DNA from: JAOABV01 sp039801465
Lineage (GTDB): Bacteria > Hydrothermota > Tepidihabitantia > Tepidihabitantales > CAIPLT01
DNA: 13,941 nt
NCBI GenBank assembly: GCA_039801465.1
Contig: JBDRUT010000035.1
Coordinates: forward strand, 1-13,941
Reading direction: 5' to 3'
How positions within the stretch are numbered: the stretch's first letter is position 1; each line of letters starts with the position of its first letter. The position numbers and the translations under genes were made by a program. A model generated the notes under the pieces. That model searched no databases, was not told the origin of the DNA, and worked only from the letters and a program-made list of their open reading frames with translations. Shown piece after piece: positions 6,268 through 13,941 of this stretch.

Positions 6268-8724
6268 ATGCTAATTATCACAAAGCGTAAAAGACAAGTT
6301 GTTAAAAGACTTAGCCATTTTGCTTTTCTTTTCTTGCTTCTTGGTTTTTTTAGTTTCTCCGGAGTAATTATTGCCTTTTCCCAACAGAACCAACTTGATA
6401 TTAATAAAGCAACACTTAATGAAATTAAGCAACTACCAATTTCTCAAAATGTTGCGGAAAAAATTTATGAGTATATTTTGTATTATGGCGGATTTAAGAG
6501 TATATATGATTTAAGGAAAATTAAAGAAATAACGCCAGAAAAATTTGAAGAACTGAAGCCATTAATCTATATCTCAAAACCCCAAGAGCGGACGGAAGAA
6601 TATCTGAATCTTTATCGGATTCAAAAGTCTTTAGCCACTGAAGAAGGCACTACCAAAACTGCAGTAGAAGAATGGCAGGATAAATTATTATCACCCATCA
6701 ATATTAATAAAGCAAGTGTTGACGACTTAATCTTTTTTGAAAATGTTTCATTAATTGATGCGATTGCAGTTGTTAAACATTTGAAATTGGGTCGGGAAAT
6801 AAAAAGTCAAAGGGATTTGCGAAATGATGTTGCTGGTTTATCTAACTATGGTTATCGAAATATGCGTAACTATGTTGCTTTTACTGACCCTCCGCCAATA
6901 AAATTCCGGGGTAACTATCGTCTATTTCTTAATTATGGTTATGAATTTGAGACTGATATTGAAGAAAAAATTGCATCGATTAATCAAGGATTTAATGAAT
7001 TTTCTGAACCGAGTAAGTTCTATGATAAAGGAATTACTGATGCCGATATTGAAAAGTACTATTCAAGAATGGAAAAAGAAAGGGAATTTTTAAGTGAACT
7101 TAGGAAGCGGACATCATTAACACAACGCATCCGAACCAGAATTGGTCCTAATTTTGTTAGTGGTTTGAGATGGGAAAAATCATTTAACCCTACGATATTG
7201 AGTGATGATGTTAAAGGTTTTGTTGGTGCTTATGAGTTTTTACCATTTAAGAAGTTATTTTTCGGAGACTATCGTGTTACAATTGGTCAAGGTCTATTAT
7301 TAGATAATTCATCAGAACTTATTGCCCGAACATATTCTCACACCCGAGGAATTTTTGGTGATTTGACATCTAATTCTGTATTCAGTTTTCGTGGTGTTGG
7401 CGGTGAGATTGAACATAGTAATCTAAAAGCATTATTCTTTTATTCCCGTAATTTACGAGATGGCATTGAAAATCCAGATGGCACAATTAACTATTATATT
7501 GTTAATGACCCAAGATTACCAACTAATTCTAAAAATTTCTTGGAATCAAATATTGGAGGCAGTATCCGGATTGACTTGTCGCAAATTGGTCTTATTCCTG
7601 AAGGCAGTTTGATTGGGTTTAATAGTCTTTTATGTTCTTATAATAAACAGTTTGCTCCGGATGTTAAATGGATTGACCTGCCGGGTGATGCAACATTTCT
7701 TGACGATGCTAATTATACGCAATTATCTTATGGTAAACAACGAAACTTTTATTCATTTGATTTTAGAAGTGCAATTGAAAATGTTTCGTTTGAAGGTGAA
7801 TATGCTTGGCAAAAAAATGGCGGTAAAGCATTATTAGCGATGAGCCGAGTTCAATATGAGTATCTCTATTTAACTGCACTGGCAAGGCATTATGATGTCA
7901 ATTATGATAATCCGTATAACCGGGGGTTTTGTGAGCAACTTAGATTTGAAGATACACCATTAGAAAAACCATATCGGCTGATTGACCCAACATTTTCTGA
8001 TTTGCAGTACTTCCCGACACCAAAAGGGGAACAAGGAATTTATACTGAGATGCGTTATCAAATATCTCGCCAGATTACATTTACCCGGATGTATTTTGAT
8101 GTTTGGCGTAATCTGGCACACGGTTTAACGAATTACCGATTTCAAGGCGAAGTAGAATATCGACCGGTTTTTCCTTTGCGATTTAGAATTAAACAGAAAA
8201 TCCAGCGCAAACACCTGCCAAAAGATGTTTTGGCAACAGTATCTAATACTTTTGAAACAAGTTTCAGAGTTTTAGCCAGTTTGGAAGAAAGAAATTTTTT
8301 ATCCTGTGAGCTTCGCAGAGGGTTAGTCGATTTGACACCATCAATGGAGTATAATAGTGAAAAGACAATGTGGGGAGATTTTTTAGCAATTTCTTGGGAA
8401 CACAATTTCTCGGCTGCATTGAATTTGGAAATAGGTATTGCAGTATGGTCAGCAATGAATTTAAGCCAGTGGATTTTTGAAGATGTCGGCATTGATTTTT
8501 TAGATGGAAGAGGTCTGAAATATTATTTTGTCGTTTCCGAACGACCAGCAGATTTTCTTATGCTAAGATTTAAGTTCAAGAGTAAATTTACTGAATTTCC
8601 GCATACCGCACTCCAATCAGCAAGTGGACTACATTTTGAGAATTATGCTTCACCACCGGTCTTTAATTTTGTAAATAAAAAAGATATCTTAAATGTTGGT
8701 TTACAAATTGATATTTTATGGTAA
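6268..8724 (+). CDS. ComEA-like helix-hairpin-helix domains fused to an outer-membrane beta-barrel
   Basis: The 818-residue protein starts with a basic n-region and hydrophobic segment (about 15-38), a long signal peptide. Two helix-hairpin-helix units follow: 'LDINKATLNEIKQLP' (43-57) running to about 102, and 'ININKASVDDLIFFENV' (144-160) running to about 203. Both carry the 'INKA' opening of ComEA-type DNA-binding repeats. From about 212 the sequence becomes alternating aromatic strands typical of a large barrel, with a charged, probably helical insertion near 230-285. It ends '...NVGLQIDILW', an aromatic C-terminal residue usual for barrels. Similar HhH-plus-barrel proteins occur in the Bacteroidetes group without a settled function. 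DNA handling at the outer membrane is suggested by ComEA, but HhH units can also bind protein. No good Shine-Dalgarno precedes the ATG, so it is probably co-transcribed with the PorV-like gene. Confidence 0.75.
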   Translation: MLIITKRKRQVVKRLSHFAFLFLLLGFFSFSGVIIAFSQQNQLDINKATLNEIKQLPISQNVAEKIYEYILYYGGFKSIYDLRKIKEITPEKFEELKPLIYISKPQERTEEYLNLYRIQKSLATEEGTTKTAVEEWQDKLLSPININKASVDDLIFFENVSLIDAIAVVKHLKLGREIKSQRDLRNDVAGLSNYGYRNMRNYVAFTDPPPIKFRGNYRLFLNYGYEFETDIEEKIASINQGFNEFSEPSKFYDKGITDADIEKYYSRMEKEREFLSELRKRTSLTQRIRTRIGPNFVSGLRWEKSFNPTILSDDVKGFVGAYEFLPFKKLFFGDYRVTIGQGLLLDNSSELIARTYSHTRGIFGDLTSNSVFSFRGVGGEIEHSNLKALFFYSRNLRDGIENPDGTINYYIVNDPRLPTNSKNFLESNIGGSIRIDLSQIGLIPEGSLIGFNSLLCSYNKQFAPDVKWIDLPGDATFLDDANYTQLSYGKQRNFYSFDFRSAIENVSFEGEYAWQKNGGKALLAMSRVQYEYLYLTALARHYDVNYDNPYNRGFCEQLRFEDTPLEKPYRLIDPTFSDLQYFPTPKGEQGIYTEMRYQISRQITFTRMYFDVWRNLAHGLTNYRFQGEVEYRPVFPLRFRIKQKIQRKHLPKDVLATVSNTFETSFRVLASLEERNFLSCELRRGLVDLTPSMEYNSEKTMWGDFLAISWEHNFSAALNLEIGIAVWSAMNLSQWIFEDVGIDFLDGRGLKYYFVVSERPADFLMLRFKFKSKFTEFPHTALQSASGLHFENYASPPVFNFVNKKDILNVGLQIDILW

Positions 8725-8726
8725 AT

Positions 8727-8755
8727 TTGATTAATTTTGCGAGTGTGATTATAAT
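8727..8755 (+). promoter_or_regulatory. Promoter of the four-gene unit
   Basis: TTGATT (8727-8732), a 17-base spacer and a perfect TATAAT (8750-8755) lie in the 78-base gap after the HhH-barrel gene. Initiation near 8762 leaves a leader of about 40 bases with a good Shine-Dalgarno. No terminator is seen before it, so read-through from 5424-8724 remains possible. Confidence 0.65.
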
Positions 8756-8789
8756 GTTAATTATGATTGGCAGAAAGTTATTATATAGT

Positions 8790-8795
8790 AAGGAG
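8790..8795 (+). promoter_or_regulatory. Ribosome binding site that decides the start at 8803
   Basis: AAGGAG lies seven bases before the ATG at 8803. An in-frame TTG at 8767 would put this Shine-Dalgarno inside the coding region and place 12 hydrophilic residues before the signal peptide, so it is unlikely to be the start. Confidence 0.85.
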
Positions 8796-8802
8796 AATAG
8801 AT

Positions 8803-9936
8803 ATGAAATGGTTTTTAGTTTTTAGTTTGGGGCTTTTCATTTCAGGCTCAGTGTTTGCGATACCGAATGACTGGTATTATGGTCAACAGATAAGTTATGC
8901 TGATGCGCAATCAATCGGTTTGGCCGGAGTAACAGTGCTTAAATCAAAGATAAATTTTGATAATCTTGGTTTAATTGGTTTTGCACCATCTCCTCAATTA
9001 ATGTTATCTTATAACTTAGGATTTATTTCTGAACGTCGAACGAAAATGCTTTATGACCAGTTTGATAATACATTGGGTGAAGTTGCATTTGCAGAAAATC
9101 TATTAACTACGGGAAAATTAGGCACAACTGGTTTGGTTTATCCGCTAAAGTTATTCAATATTGGTTTCAGTATTAGACCACAATATGTTTTTGATTACCG
9201 GTTTTATCAAGAGTTTCGGGATGATTTTTATGCAAAAGTAGGGGAGAAGGAAATAAAATTATCTGGCAGTATTTATAAGTCTTCATTCTTATTAAGTAAA
9301 GAGTTTTATAAGAAAATAGGTTTTGGCATAGGAATCAACTATTATTTTGGCAATAGAAAATATTTATTCCATGATTCAATTGTTTATATGCGCCAATTAA
9401 ATGCCGAAACCACGGGTAGCACAAAAGGATTTGGATATTCTTTAGGATTTACTGCAATACCAATTGAAAGAATGCTGTTACATATTGATTATCAAGCTGG
9501 AGTTATGTTAAAGAATTGGACAGATGGCGTTAATCAGCGCTATCCTGAAATTTTAAGTTTAGGCATTTCTTATTTGGCAAGTGGTGAGATTCCAACTCAA
9601 ATTGGTGTTAGGGGGCAATATACTAATTGGAAAAAACTGCAACCTAATTTTAGTCGAACATTTGAAACTGGAATCGGTGTTGAGCATATCTTTTTTAATG
9701 GCGTTGCTTTTCGGTATGGTTTTAGATTAGAGCCATCATTCACACCACCTGTAGTCCATCAAGGAGCAGTTTGCCTTGGATGGGGGTTTGAGGTTAGTAC
9801 AATTAGATTTGATATTGGCGCGGATATTAAACGAAGAATTATCGGAAGTGAAAATCTATTGTTTTCAAATGAAAATGATGTAAAAGTCTATCAGAATTCA
9901 GGAGAGATCGTAATTTCGGTGTCTAAGATATTATGA
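8803..9936 (+). CDS. Predicted outer-membrane beta-barrel protein, unassigned
   Basis: The 377-residue protein has a signal peptide (MKWFLVFSLGLFISGSVFA, cut near residue 19), followed by 'IPNDWYYG' and 'AQSIGLAGVTV'. The latter loosely resembles the N-terminal strand of PorV/FadL-like barrels but lacks the 'NPAG' motif. The remainder is a run of amphipathic strands with Gly and aromatic residues (for example 'FGIGINYYFG' and 'GFGYSLGFTAIP'). The last 30 residues are less barrel-like. I do not recognise a specific family. As first gene of a unit with a 5'-nucleotidase and a PHP hydrolase, it could be a pore for their substrates or products, which is inference. Its TGA overlaps the next gene's ATG by four bases, indicating translational coupling. 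Confidence 0.7.
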   Translation: MKWFLVFSLGLFISGSVFAIPNDWYYGQQISYADAQSIGLAGVTVLKSKINFDNLGLIGFAPSPQLMLSYNLGFISERRTKMLYDQFDNTLGEVAFAENLLTTGKLGTTGLVYPLKLFNIGFSIRPQYVFDYRFYQEFRDDFYAKVGEKEIKLSGSIYKSSFLLSKEFYKKIGFGIGINYYFGNRKYLFHDSIVYMRQLNAETTGSTKGFGYSLGFTAIPIERMLLHIDYQAGVMLKNWTDGVNQRYPEILSLGISYLASGEIPTQIGVRGQYTNWKKLQPNFSRTFETGIGVEHIFFNGVAFRYGFRLEPSFTPPVVHQGAVCLGWGFEVSTIRFDIGADIKRRIIGSENLLFSNENDVKVYQNSGEIVISVSKIL

Positions 9937-11489
9937 AAATAAGACACATTTCGCTATTTACTATTCATTTGTCTATAACGGGCTTTTTGGTAATAGGTCT
10001 TTTCTTTTTAGTTAGTTTTTGTTTCGCAATACCGGAGTATATTTATATCATTCATACCAATGATATTCATGGTGCCTTATTACCAACTGAGGCATTCTGG
10101 ATGAATCCGGATTTTCCGCCACCAATTGGTAATGCACCAGCAGCAATTACAGTTATTAATGAAATCAAACAACAAGCCCGAAAGCAAAATATTCCGGTGC
10201 TGGTATTTGATTTAGGTGATTGGTTTTCAGGTACGCCGATAGGTGATTTTACTTGCGGTAAATCAGTGATTGAGTTCTTAAATTATATTGGAGTTGACGC
10301 TTTAGTCATCGGTAATCATGATTTTGAGTATGGATTAGATACTTTGAAATCTTTAATTAAAATGGCTAAAGCACCGGTTTTATGTGCCAATTTGGTAAAA
10401 GCCGGTACTGACTCAATTCCAGAATATTTCAAGCCATACACTATTTTAGAGCGTGATGGCTTAAAAATCGGGCTTTTCGGTTTGATTACTCATTATTTAG
10501 CTGGAATGGTAAGTCCAGAAAACCGACCTGGTTTAGATATTGTCAAACATTATGTGCCAGCCGCAAATTGTGTAAAAGCTTTAAGAGAACAAGGCGCGGA
10601 TATTGTTATTGGCTTAACTCATATTGGTATCCGCCATGATGAGCGGTTAGCAGATTCTGTTCCGGGTATTGATGTGATTATTGGTGGACATAGTCATACC
10701 GGTATTCAAAACCCGTATGAGATGCCTAGGTATCATACAATCATTGCCCAAACTTATGGTAGGCTTACAAGTATTGGGCTATTGAAGTTAAAGATTGATA
10801 AGAAAACAAAAAAGATTGCTGGTTATGATGGCGAATTGATTGATTTGTATGGTGAAGAGATTCCTTTGAATCAAGAATATTTAGCACACCTTAAGAATTG
10901 GCAAAAAGAGGTTGAAAAAGGTTTTGATAATGTTATTGGTATATCAAAAAGAGAATTGACTCGTTCAGGTATGGAAGAAAGTCCGGTTGGAAATTTTATC
11001 ACTGATGCGATGAGAGAACACTTTAATGCAGATATTGCAGTGCATAATTCCGGAGGAATTAGAGCAAATATTCCGCAAGGTGAAGTGACTTATCGAGATA
11101 TTTATAAAGTAGATGTCTTTGGAAATACCGCGGTTACAATGACAATGACCGGTAAACAAGTTTGGGAAATGCTGGAAGTCTCAGTTATTGGCTATCATGC
11201 AATTTTTCAGGTTTCAGGTGTGAAAATGGTCTATGACCCGAAAAAACCACCCAAACAGAGACTGATTTCAGTAGAAATTGGAGGAAAGCCAATCGATTTT
11301 AATAAGGAATATAAAGTCGTAACCAACTCATTCTTAGCAGCCGGTGGAGGCGCCTACGGTATTTTTAAGGAAGGTAAAGATATTGAAGATAGTTATATAC
11401 CATTACGTGATTTAATGGTTGAGTATTTAAGAAAGCATTCGCCGATTGATTACAAAATTGAAGGCAGAATCATTGCAAAAAGGTCATGA
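9933..11489 (+). CDS. UshA-like secreted 5'-nucleotidase / metallophosphoesterase
   Basis: The 518-residue protein has a signal peptide (about 1-32). The N-terminal calcineurin-like metallophosphatase domain carries all metal ligands: Asp44 and His46 in 'HTNDIHG', Asp96 in 'DLGDWFSG', Asn128-His129 in 'GNHDFEYG', His230 in 'GLTHIG' and His253/His255 in 'GGHSHTG'. The 5'-nucleotidase C-terminal domain (about 335-515) has 'ESPVGNFITDAM' and 'NSGGIRANIPQGEVTYRDIY'. Length and order are those of UshA/YfkN-type enzymes that dephosphorylate nucleotides outside the cytoplasm. The usual nucleoside-binding 'GGDGY' is 'GGGAYG' here (471-476), with Asp replaced by Gly473, so substrate preference may differ. 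There is no sorting tail, so it is probably periplasmic or bound to the outer membrane. It overlaps both neighbours by ATGA junctions. Confidence 0.9.
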   Translation: MKIRHISLFTIHLSITGFLVIGLFFLVSFCFAIPEYIYIIHTNDIHGALLPTEAFWMNPDFPPPIGNAPAAITVINEIKQQARKQNIPVLVFDLGDWFSGTPIGDFTCGKSVIEFLNYIGVDALVIGNHDFEYGLDTLKSLIKMAKAPVLCANLVKAGTDSIPEYFKPYTILERDGLKIGLFGLITHYLAGMVSPENRPGLDIVKHYVPAANCVKALREQGADIVIGLTHIGIRHDERLADSVPGIDVIIGGHSHTGIQNPYEMPRYHTIIAQTYGRLTSIGLLKLKIDKKTKKIAGYDGELIDLYGEEIPLNQEYLAHLKNWQKEVEKGFDNVIGISKRELTRSGMEESPVGNFITDAMREHFNADIAVHNSGGIRANIPQGEVTYRDIYKVDVFGNTAVTMTMTGKQVWEMLEVSVIGYHAIFQVSGVKMVYDPKKPPKQRLISVEIGGKPIDFNKEYKVVTNSFLAAGGGAYGIFKEGKDIEDSYIPLRDLMVEYLRKHSPIDYKIEGRIIAKRS

Positions 11490-12844
11490 TACATAGATTG
11501 AAAAATTTTAAGATTAAAAGATTAGAAGATTTAAGGTTTAGTTTATTAATTTTATTAATAATCTGTAATTTTGTAATCTTTAAATCTGCAATTGGCTATA
11601 ACATTTATTGGGCAAATTTACATTCACATACTGGATTATCTGATGGTCAAAGCACACCAGAACATGCATTTACTTACGCTCGTGATACTGCCAATATTGA
11701 TATTTTGGCGATTACTGACCATACTCATTATTTAACTCCAAGTAGTTATCAGTATTTAAGAAATGTCGCTCGTCAATTTACCGTTCCGGGTCAATTCGTA
11801 GCGATTGCGGGTCAAGAGTTTGGCAGTTTAAGTGCATTCGGACACTTCTCAATATTTGAAGCTGAAAGTTTATGTCCAGTTTCAGTCAATAACCTAGAAA
11901 TGACTTATCAATGGATTGCTAAAAATAAAGTGCAAACTCAATTCAATCATCCTCGTTATGGTGATTTTAAGTATTTGGCTTTTGATCGAAATGGTAATGA
12001 ATATGTTTCAACTATTGAAATTGTCAATGGTAGTGGTAATTATACACCTCTTTATGAAGAAAGGTATATTGAAGCATTAAATTTAGGTTGGCATATTGCA
12101 CCAGTCGCTAATCAAGATAATCATCGGGCTAACTGGGGAAATCAAACAACCAGTCAAGGACAAATTCCGCTTTCCGGTATTTGGGCAGAGGAATTAACCA
12201 AAGAAAAGATATTGGAGGCAATTAGTAAGAAAAGAGTTTATGCGTGTGAGATAAGACCGTCTAATGATAAAATTTACTTGAATGATTTTGTAGTTAATAA
12301 TACTAAAATGGGTGATGTCTGTTATACTCAAGATAGAAATGTAATAATAAAAGTAAATGTTTCGGCTAATATTAATTTTGCTAAAATTTATTTATTTAGA
12401 AATGGGATATTGTATGACTCCGCGCCCAATAATTTGATGAATCAAAATAATATTAACTGGGTATATTCAGACACAATTACATTTGGTTATTATTTTGTTA
12501 AGGGAGTTCAACAAGACGGTGACCAATTCTGGTCAGCACCAGTTTGGGTTATCGTCCAACAACCGATAGAAAATATTCAAGTTGTGCCTCATCCGATTCG
12601 CGGTACTTCACAAATTAGGTTTCCTGAGGTTGTTGGGGCGGATTCTTCGGAAATGTTTATATATACAATAGAAGGCAAGCTGGTTTATCAAGAGAAAAAA
12701 GCATATCCAGTTGGTCATACCTGGAACGGTCTTGACAGGAATAATCAGCTTTTGCCTAATGGCATCTATCTGATAGTTGTTCGCGCCAAGACTCCAAGTG
12801 AAGAAAAAATCTTTAAGGGGAAAGTCGCTTTGTTAAGACAATGA
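11486..12844 (+). CDS. Secreted CehA/McbA-type PHP metallohydrolase with T9SS sorting domain
   Basis: The 452-residue protein has a basic start and hydrophobic segment (about 19-36) acting as signal peptide. A PHP domain follows (about 38-255) with metal ligands His46, His48 and Asp53 in 'NLHSHTGLSDG', Asp78-His79 in 'AITDHTH', Glu111 in 'GQEFG', His155 in 'FNHPR' and Asp211/His213 in 'NQDNHR'. PHP enzymes hydrolyse phosphoesters with two or three metal ions; CehA/McbA members are varied and the substrate cannot be read from sequence. After a beta-rich linker (about 260-355) comes a sorting tail (about 362-452, 'VVPHPIRGTSQIRF' and 'LPNGIYLIVV'), so it should reach the cell surface, unlike the nucleotidase before it. 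Its ATG overlaps the nucleotidase stop and its TGA overlaps the following PorV-like gene, a hint that the latter helps export it. Confidence 0.85.
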   Translation: MIHRLKNFKIKRLEDLRFSLLILLIICNFVIFKSAIGYNIYWANLHSHTGLSDGQSTPEHAFTYARDTANIDILAITDHTHYLTPSSYQYLRNVARQFTVPGQFVAIAGQEFGSLSAFGHFSIFEAESLCPVSVNNLEMTYQWIAKNKVQTQFNHPRYGDFKYLAFDRNGNEYVSTIEIVNGSGNYTPLYEERYIEALNLGWHIAPVANQDNHRANWGNQTTSQGQIPLSGIWAEELTKEKILEAISKKRVYACEIRPSNDKIYLNDFVVNNTKMGDVCYTQDRNVIIKVNVSANINFAKIYLFRNGILYDSAPNNLMNQNNINWVYSDTITFGYYFVKGVQQDGDQFWSAPVWVIVQQPIENIQVVPHPIRGTSQIRFPEVVGADSSEMFIYTIEGKLVYQEKKAYPVGHTWNGLDRNNQLLPNGIYLIVVRAKTPSEEKIFKGKVALLRQ

Positions 12845-13674
12845 GAATCCGTAATTCGCCATCCATAATCCTCTGGTCTTTCATTATCCTACTAATATTT
12901 TTTTCTTCGACATATGCAATATATTACCGAATGCCGTTTTTTGCTCGCGCAACGGCCTTAGCAGAAGCAATGGCTGGTGTTCCAGGTGATGTCAGCAGCA
13001 TCTTTTATAATCCAGCAGGAATAGATTCCAAAACGATTAGTTTTAGTCTTACCGAGTGGTTTTTAGATACTCGTGCTGGTTCTTGTGCTGGTAGTTATAA
13101 TTATAAAAACTACTTTAATATCGGTGCTGGAATTTCTTATTTTTCTTATGGTCAAATGGAATATGTTGATGAACAAGGAAATATTACAGGGAAATTTAGT
13201 GCCTATTTGACACAAGCAAGAATTGGCTTGTCTAAACAGTATAAGATATTCTCCTTCGGTCTTGCCACGAAATTACTTGATGAGCAAATTGAAACAATTA
13301 CAAAGACTAAATTCGCTACTGATTTAGGAGTTTTAGTAAACACTAAATTATTTAATACCGGTGTCGGAATTCAGGACTTGGCAATCTGTGACCAAACTTT
13401 AGTTAATTGGGGAGTATCAATAAAACCAATTAAAGATTTGTTAATTGCCTGTGATATTAATTTTCAAGAAGGAACAAAGGTTAAAATCGGGTTAGAATAT
13501 TATTACCGACCATTATTTTTAAGAACAGGGTATACTGATTCAAAAGTTTCATTTGGGTTAGGCTATATGCGCAATAACTTTATTTTTGATTATGCAGTAA
13601 GTTCTCGTAGTCAATTAGGATTAACTCATCATTTTTCTTTTACAATAAAATATATTCCAAACTTGTCGCGGTAA
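12841..13674 (+). CDS. Second PorV/UPF0164-like outer-membrane protein
   Basis: The 277-residue protein has a signal peptide (about 1-26) and the family signature 'ARATALAEAMAGVPGDVSS' (35-53) with 'FYNPAG' (55-60). Its C-terminal part, 'FIFDYAVSSRSQLGLTHHF', aligns with 'IFVDYALTTHSELPLTHNF' of the protein at 5424-6251, showing that they are paralogues. Unlike that protein it ends with a polar extension, 'IPNLSR', instead of an aromatic residue. It closes the coupled unit directly after a CTD-bearing PHP enzyme, which fits a role as outer-membrane shuttle or attachment factor for T9SS cargo. That role is inferred from PorV, not shown. No clear terminator follows. Confidence 0.8.
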   Translation: MRIRNSPSIILWSFIILLIFFSSTYAIYYRMPFFARATALAEAMAGVPGDVSSIFYNPAGIDSKTISFSLTEWFLDTRAGSCAGSYNYKNYFNIGAGISYFSYGQMEYVDEQGNITGKFSAYLTQARIGLSKQYKIFSFGLATKLLDEQIETITKTKFATDLGVLVNTKLFNTGVGIQDLAICDQTLVNWGVSIKPIKDLLIACDINFQEGTKVKIGLEYYYRPLFLRTGYTDSKVSFGLGYMRNNFIFDYAVSSRSQLGLTHHFSFTIKYIPNLSR

Positions 13675-13840
13675 AGAATTTTTAGCCGTCATTTTCAGCA
13701 AATAAGATTAATCGTATAGTTGGCTTTCTTTCTACTTGGTTTTCAGAGTATTAACAATAATCTTTCTGTCCATTTCTATCTACTGTTCAGTATGAAACCG
13801 AGTTATCTAAAATAGTTCTTCTTTGAAAATATGTCAATAC

Positions 13841-13868
13841 TTTACATTTTATCTTCTCCAATTATAAT
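13841..13868 (+). promoter_or_regulatory. Possible promoter reading out of the right edge
   Basis: TTTACA (13841-13846), a 16-base spacer and TATAAT (13863-13868) match the promoter style used elsewhere here. An AGAGG near 13885 is not followed by a suitably spaced ATG, so the gene it serves, if any, starts beyond the window. The rest of 13675-13941 is AT-rich and shows no gene or convincing terminator. Confidence 0.5.
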
Positions 13869-13941
13869 CTTAATAGTAAGAAAAGAGGACACTAAATTTA
13901 TATCTCATAAGAGAAGCAAAACAATATAATCGTTGCTTAGT

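Noticed and set aside
8142..8492. Reverse-strand reading frame of about 116 codons inside the HhH-barrel gene
   Set aside because: It lies wholly within a well-supported gene, has no ribosome site or recognisable motif, and its composition is what an antisense frame of coding DNA gives.
13687..13731. Terminator after the last gene, from AGCC (13683 region) and GGCT before a T-rich stretch
   Set aside because: The stem is only about four base pairs across a loop of more than 30 bases.
1..13941. CRISPR array, insertion sequence, phage or toxin-antitoxin genes
   Set aside because: I saw no regular spaced repeats, transposase motifs, terminal inverted repeats, integrase or small paired regulator genes on either strand.

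Overview
The window is AT-rich bacterial DNA in which every gene lies on the + strand. Its protein content points to a member of the FCB superphylum or a nearby candidate phylum, such as a WOR-3, Cloacimonadota or Marinimicrobia-like lineage. That placement is inferred from the protein families and codon bias; no rRNA or other marker gene is present. The theme is the cell surface and type IX secretion (T9SS). Four proteins end in a FlgD/T9SS type A-like C-terminal sorting domain (CTD), two are PorV/UPF0164-type barrels, and two more are predicted outer-membrane beta-barrels.

Layout. Bases 2-154 are the CTD end of a gene entering from the left, closed by a strong hairpin terminator (171-204). 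A well-formed promoter (374-402) leads to a secreted C25 (gingipain-family) protein at 452-2782. Its own promoter and Shine-Dalgarno then lead to a secreted PPAD-type peptidylarginine deiminase at 2882-4585. An 838-base gap (4586-5423) has no convincing gene but holds a GC-rich, foldable island near 4841-4916. A promoter placed so that the message would be nearly leaderless starts a two-gene unit: a PorV-like protein (5424-6251) and an 818-residue protein that fuses ComEA-like helix-hairpin-helix motifs to an outer-membrane barrel (6268-8724). A further promoter (8727-8755) and Shine-Dalgarno start a four-gene unit in which each junction is an ATGA overlap: barrel protein (8803-9936), UshA-like 5'-nucleotidase (9933-11489), CehA/McbA-type PHP metallohydrolase with CTD (11486-12844) and a second PorV-like protein (12841-13674). 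The last 267 bases hold a promoter-like signal but no complete gene.

How the genes may work together. The C25 and deiminase pair recalls Porphyromonas gingivalis, where gingipains expose C-terminal arginines that PPAD citrullinates. Here the deiminase keeps every catalytic and C-terminal-arginine-binding residue I can recall. The C25 protein has its catalytic Cys but Glu-Ala where gingipains have His-Gly, so it may be a variant or a pseudoenzyme. The second half looks like a surface module of transport barrels, phosphoester hydrolases and PorV-like export shuttles, possibly for scavenging nucleotides or phosphate. That reading is inference.
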